Source: JAVVUQ01 sp036653075 (lineage in GTDB: Bacteria; Bacillota; Clostridia; Christensenellales; CAG-314). Taken from it: 9,433 nucleotides of DNA. The stretch is from assembly GCA_036653075.1 (NCBI GenBank), contig JAVVUQ010000060.1, forward strand, positions 1 through 9,433, written 5' to 3'. A program made the translations under genes and the position numbers. The notes under the pieces were generated by a model. That model had not been told where the DNA came from. It ran no database searches and worked only from the letters and a program-made list of their open reading frames with translations. Position 1 is the first letter of the stretch. Each line of letters begins with the position of its first letter. This document shows positions 6,107 through 9,433 of this stretch, one piece after another.

Positions 6107-6144
6107 AGCGGTTACCTTAATATTTTAAACGAAGGAGTAGTTAA

Positions 6145-6600
6145 ATGTCAAGAAGTACCAGACAGTCAAAAATATTAGATATTATCAAAATGAAAGATGT
6201 GGAAACGCAAGAGGACCTTGTAGATACTTTAATAAGTAGCGGTATAGACGTTACGCAAGCGACCATATCACGTGACATTAAGGAATTGGGACTTATAAAA
6301 ACAATGTCCGATAATGGAACATATCGATATGTTACTGTAAAAAGCATAGACCATAAGATTCCGACTAAGCTTATTAATATGTTTAAAGAAGCAGTGTTGT
6401 CAATAGTGCCAGCTAATAATTTATTGGTTATAAAAACATTACCAGGTAGCGCAGGCGCGGTTGCAAATGTAGTAGATCAAATGAACTCTACGGAGATGAT
6501 TGGCTCGATAGCGGGCGCTGATACATTGCTAATCGTATCACCAACAGAAAACGACGCATATATAATGATGGATAAATTGACAAGGATAATAAAATCATAA
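6145..6600 (+). CDS. argR: Arginine repressor ArgR/AhrC family regulator
   Basis: ArgR is a hexameric DNA-binding regulator that represses arginine biosynthesis, and in bacilli activates catabolism, when L-arginine binds its C-terminal domain. The 151-residue length is standard. The N-terminal winged helix-turn-helix is clear (residues 3-70, recognition helix TQATISRDI at 37-45 followed by KELGLIK). The C-terminal oligomerisation and arginine-binding domain begins near 75, with LPGSAGAVANVVDQM and IGSIAGADTLLIV. In most members the last motif reads GDDT, and both aspartates contact arginine in the well-studied E. coli protein. Here the first is Ala125 and the second Asp126 remains. A strong AAGGAG (6132-6137) sits seven bases before ATG 6145. 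It is followed by recN after two bases, the conserved ahrC-recN pairing. Self-regulation is possible but no clear ARG box was found. Confidence 0.9.
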   Translation: MSRSTRQSKILDIIKMKDVETQEDLVDTLISSGIDVTQATISRDIKELGLIKTMSDNGTYRYVTVKSIDHKIPTKLINMFKEAVLSIVPANNLLVIKTLPGSAGAVANVVDQMNSTEMIGSIAGADTLLIVSPTENDAYIMMDKLTRIIKS

Positions 6601-6602
6601 TT

Positions 6603-8303
6603 ATGTTAGAAAGATTACATATAAAAAATATAGCGCTTATTGACCAAGCGAATATAGAATTTGAAAAGGGAATGAACTGCATAAGCGGCGAAACTGGAGC
6701 GGGTAAATCAGTTTTAATTGATTCTTTATCTTTTGTTATTGGAGACAGAGCGGATAAAAGTCTAATTAAATATGGTGAAGATTTTGCTGTGGTTGAAGCA
6801 ATTTTTGAAATTGACGAGCAGTGTAAAGCATCCATAGAATTAAAGAGTTTGGGATTATATGAAGGAAACGAACTCATTTTATCGCGTCAGATGTCTATAT
6901 TAGGTAAAAACGAAATACGAATAAATGGAAAATTATCCACTTTAAATATGCTTAAACAAATAACTGTGCATTTGGTGGATATTTTTGGGCAGAGCGAACA
7001 TCTAAATCTTTTAAAAGTTGATAAACATTTAGATATTTTAGACGGATATAAATGTTCAAATACAATTAAGACGGAATTAGCTGAATTATTATCAAAGTAT
7101 AATACTATACAATCTGAATTAAAAGGGTTTGGCGGTAGCGAATCTGAAAGAATGCGCACTATTGATTTACTTAAATTTCAAGTAGAAGAAATTCAGTCAG
7201 CAGCGCTATTTGATGGCGAAGAAGCTCAGCTAAATGAAAGAAAATGTATAATTTTAAATACTGAAAAAATTAAAAACGGCGTATGCGAATCAATTCAATT
7301 ACTTAGCGATAACAGCGATAGCGCAATTACCGCTCTTTCAATAAGTTTAAATAACATTATTAATATTTCAAAATATGATGAAAAATTAAATTTATTGTCT
7401 AAAAGATTAGAGAGCGTTAAATACGAATTGATTGACGTGACAGAAGAATTGGAATCATATTCTGATATTTTGGAATTTAGCGAAGATGAGCTTTCTATTA
7501 TAGAAATGCGATTAGATTTAATAAAAACATTAAAAAAGAAATACGGAAAGACAGTATTAGAGATTAATGATTATGGAAATACAGCGCAAAATCGTTTGGA
7601 ATATTTAGAAAATGCAACAGTTAAAATAGATAAATTAAATAAAGAAAAAACTGAATTAATCAATAAAATGTATAAATTATCCATTGATTTAAGCAATAGT
7701 AGGAAACAAATTGCATTAGAATTTAGTAGCGTTATTCAATCTGAATTGAAAGATTTGGGAATGAAAGGCGCTCAATTCAAAATACAATTTAATGCAACGC
7801 CAACAATAGATGAATATTATGCGTGTATAAACGCTAACGGATTTGACAAAGTGGAATTTTTAATGACAGCAAATATTGGAGAACCGCTTAAACCATTAGT
7901 AAAAGTTATTTCAGGCGGCGAAATGTCAAGATTTATGTTAGCTATAAAAAATATAACAGCGCGCATAGAAGAAATTCCAACTATGGTTTTTGACGAAATT
8001 GATACGGGAATAAGCGGAAAAATGGCTCAAATGGTCGCTGTTAAATTAGCGAATGTATCTACCGATTACCAAAGTATAGTAATAACACATTTACCACAAA
8101 TAGCCGCCATAGCAGATAATAATTATTTAATAGAAAAAGACGTAATAGACAACCATACCAAAACGATAGTAAAAGAATTGAATTATAATGATAAAATAGC
8201 TGAAATAAGTAGACTTATCGGCGGAGATGTTGGCTCACACGCTATTTTACACGCAAAAGATATGGTAGATTGGGGCGAAAAAATAAAAAAAGATATTCGT
8301 TAA
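6603..8303 (+). CDS. recN: DNA repair protein RecN
   Basis: RecN is an SMC-like ATPase recruited early to DNA double-strand breaks, where it tethers ends and aids RecA-dependent recombination. The 566-residue length is typical. The Walker A loop GETGAGKS lies at 29-36 (Lys35). A long central region (about 155-360), dense in Glu, Lys and Leu, is the shortened coiled coil. The ABC signature SGGEMSRFMLAIKNI starts at Ser437, and Walker B TMVFDEIDTG spans 460-469 with Asp464-Glu465. The switch segment ITHLPQIAAIAD follows. No key residue is missing. ATG 6603 starts two bases after argR and gives the canonical N-terminus LERLHIKNIALIDQ. Its ribosome binding site is poor (AAGGA at 6582-6586, 16 bases away), so translation is likely coupled to argR. 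No GC-rich terminator follows its stop. Confidence 0.95.
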   Translation: MLERLHIKNIALIDQANIEFEKGMNCISGETGAGKSVLIDSLSFVIGDRADKSLIKYGEDFAVVEAIFEIDEQCKASIELKSLGLYEGNELILSRQMSILGKNEIRINGKLSTLNMLKQITVHLVDIFGQSEHLNLLKVDKHLDILDGYKCSNTIKTELAELLSKYNTIQSELKGFGGSESERMRTIDLLKFQVEEIQSAALFDGEEAQLNERKCIILNTEKIKNGVCESIQLLSDNSDSAITALSISLNNIINISKYDEKLNLLSKRLESVKYELIDVTEELESYSDILEFSEDELSIIEMRLDLIKTLKKKYGKTVLEINDYGNTAQNRLEYLENATVKIDKLNKEKTELINKMYKLSIDLSNSRKQIALEFSSVIQSELKDLGMKGAQFKIQFNATPTIDEYYACINANGFDKVEFLMTANIGEPLKPLVKVISGGEMSRFMLAIKNITARIEEIPTMVFDEIDTGISGKMAQMVAVKLANVSTDYQSIVITHLPQIAAIADNNYLIEKDVIDNHTKTIVKELNYNDKIAEISRLIGGDVGSHAILHAKDMVDWGEKIKKDIR

Positions 8304-8454
8304 ATAAATCATTATAAAAAATTTAATAAAAAATGATGATATTATTATATAAATAACGATTTTTAGTAATTAAAATTTGGTATTATATAATAGTTTTGTT
8401 GTAGTGTAAAAATATTTATGGCAATAAAAAATAAATAAAATCAATATAAAATAG

Positions 8455-8483
8455 TTGACAACGATTATTTAAAAGAATATCAT
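8455..8483 (+). promoter_or_regulatory. Near-consensus sigma-A promoter for the ECF-DUF1893 gene
   Basis: TTGACA (8455-8460, perfect), a 17-base spacer and TATCAT (8478-8483, five of six). Transcription would begin near 8490, giving a leader of about 38 bases that holds the palindrome TGTCGACA (8504-8511) and the ribosome binding site AGAGGAAG (8511-8518). The leader is too short for a known riboswitch, so it gives no clue to substrate. Confidence 0.75.
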
Positions 8484-8527
8484 ATAGTTAGTTATAAGGG
8501 AAATGTCGACAGAGGAAGTTGGTAAAA

Positions 8528-9433
8528 ATGATTGAGAAGACAAAGGAAAAAAGTAATGGTTATTTATGTAACTTGCGCTTATCAACTAAAATATGTTATA
8601 CAGCTTTATTTTTAGCGTTAGGCGTACTATTTCCGCAAGTTTTTCATCTAATCGGAGCGCAAAGCGGCAGTATGTTTTTACCTATGCACATTCCAGTTTT
8701 GATAGCGGGGATGTTTCTTGGCGTTTACAGCGGACTTACAGTAGGGATTATTTCTCCAATAATGAGTTGCTTGATTTTTACAATGCCGCCCGTGGCGAAG
8801 TTGCCATTTATGGTACTTGAACTTGCTGCGTACGGCGCAATAAGCGGCTTGCTTGGAAAATACATAAAAAATGTTTATTTGGTTTTGGTTTCTGCTATGG
8901 TAGGCGGGAGAGTTGTATACGCAATATCAATTTGGGTTGCAACAGAACTGCTTCAAATGAAATTACCACCATCATTTGGAATTATTGCAGCAATGAGCAG
9001 TGGCGTAATTGGAATGATGGCTCAAATTATAATTATTCCACCAATAATTTTATTACTTAGAAAGTATATGAAAGTTAATGAATTTAAAAGTAAGACGAAT
9101 GACAATTATAAAGAAATGCTGAGTTTGTATACTTGCGCTGTTATTAAAAACGATGTAAAAAATTATGTTGAACACGGAATTAAACCATTATTGATACATT
9201 TAGAACACGATGATTTTAAAGACGCAATAGTCGTAGATAGAGCGGTTGGAAAAGCAGCAGCTTTACTTATGGTTTATGGACACGCTAAGATAGTATATGC
9301 CGACATAATCTCGCAATACGCTATTGAGATTTTCGAACAATATGGAGTACAATACAAAACTGATAAGATTGTGCCATATATTGAAAACCGTAAACACGAT
9401 GGAATGTGTCCAATGGAAAACAAATGTTTGAAT
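8528..9433 (+). CDS. ECF transporter S component fused to a DUF1893 domain (partial, runs off the right edge)
   Basis: The frame is open for 302 codons from ATG 8528 to the window end, with AGAGGAAG nine bases upstream. Residues 20-180 form about five to six hydrophobic segments typical of an ECF-transporter substrate-binding component. TM1 carries an AxxxA motif (Ala26, Ala30), which in this family contacts the EcfT subunit. The block MFLPMHIPVLIAGMF, then SPIMSCL, TMPP and ELAAYGAISGLLGK is characteristic of the PF12822-type S components for vitamins or related small molecules. After a charged linker (about 178-193) comes a soluble domain (about 194 onward) matching DUF1893/TM1506: HGIKPLL, VVDRAVGKAAALLMVYG (235-251), AIEIFEQYG, KIVPYIENR and DGMCPME. 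DUF1893 has a deaminase-like fold but no zinc-binding HAE or PCxxC set is visible here. Probably only a short C-terminal stretch is missing. Substrate cannot be assigned, and no EcfA/EcfT genes are in the window. Confidence 0.85.
   Translation, partial: MIEKTKEKSNGYLCNLRLSTKICYTALFLALGVLFPQVFHLIGAQSGSMFLPMHIPVLIAGMFLGVYSGLTVGIISPIMSCLIFTMPPVAKLPFMVLELAAYGAISGLLGKYIKNVYLVLVSAMVGGRVVYAISIWVATELLQMKLPPSFGIIAAMSSGVIGMMAQIIIIPPIILLLRKYMKVNEFKSKTNDNYKEMLSLYTCAVIKNDVKNYVEHGIKPLLIHLEHDDFKDAIVVDRAVGKAAALLMVYGHAKIVYADIISQYAIEIFEQYGVQYKTDKIVPYIENRKHDGMCPMENKCLN

Larger units (their letters stand above)
5537..6144. other. Non-coding gap between ispA and argR
   Basis: This 608-base AT-rich stretch sits where dxs and tlyA are usually found. 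No remnant of either could be recognised in forward frames by eye. It contains two promoter-like elements (5580-5609 and 5679-5707), an eight-pair inverted repeat (5797-5816), a possible terminator (5907-5970), a weak argR promoter (6025-6054) and a 13-base palindrome (6094-6106). GCGGT occurs four times (from 5698, 5730, 5747 and 6108) in otherwise GC-poor sequence. The longest ATG frame noticed is 22 codons (5852-5920) without a ribosome binding site. Confidence 0.65.

Noticed and set aside
6488..6877. 129-codon open frame on the minus strand across argR-recN
   Set aside because: It is antisense to two well-conserved genes and has no recognisable product. Long antisense frames are common opposite such codon usage.
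8304..8454. Intrinsic terminator or riboswitch after recN
   Set aside because: Only AT pairs such as ATCATT/AATGAT with a long loop are possible, and no aptamer-like conserved core is seen.
8593..8820. 75-codon + strand frame inside the ECF-DUF1893 gene
   Set aside because: It is out of frame with clear S-component homology and lacks a ribosome binding site.

Overview
This window is an AT-rich chromosomal segment of an endospore-forming Bacillota lineage, most likely a Clostridia member. The evidence is a SpoIIIAH gene at the left edge followed by a syntenic housekeeping block in the order known from Bacillus subtilis and relatives. All recognised genes are on the + strand. There are no rRNA or tRNA genes, CRISPR arrays, insertion sequences or phage genes. 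The species cannot be named. Gene spacing is loose, with three noticeably AT-rich gaps, which would fit a drifting or reducing genome (inference).

Layout: spoIIIAH (94-570); a 558-base gap holding a strong intrinsic terminator (795-825) and a good sigma-A-type promoter (996-1024); an Asp23/YqhY-like gene (1129-1497); nusB with a long extra tail (1591-2184); folD (2336-3184) overlapping xseA by four bases (3181-4380); xseB (4447-4677) overlapping ispA (4664-5536); a 608-base gap (5537-6144) with two promoter-like elements, inverted repeats and a possible terminator but no convincing protein gene; argR (6145-6600); recN (6603-8303); then a near-consensus promoter (8455-8483) driving a gene that runs off the right edge (8528 onward).

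The block supplies one sporulation channel protein, an envelope-associated Asp23 protein, an antitermination factor, one-carbon folate metabolism, both subunits of exonuclease VII, a prenyl diphosphate synthase, an arginine-type repressor and a DNA-repair SMC-like protein. Against the familiar order, accB-accC are missing after spoIIIAH, dxs and tlyA are missing between ispA and argR, and spoIVB-spo0A are missing after recN. Several retained proteins differ at family-conserved positions: FolD lacks the YxxxK lysine, IspA has lost several diphosphate-side residues around and after its second DDxxD, and ArgR has Ala for the first Asp of its GDD motif.

The most interesting item is the last gene. 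It encodes a membrane protein that looks like an ECF-transporter substrate-binding (S) component joined in one reading frame to a C-terminal DUF1893 (TM1506-like, deaminase-fold) domain. That architecture suggests a link between vitamin-type uptake and an uncharacterised cytosolic domain. The second candidate for something undescribed is a possible orphan structured transcript in the gap where dxs and tlyA would normally lie.
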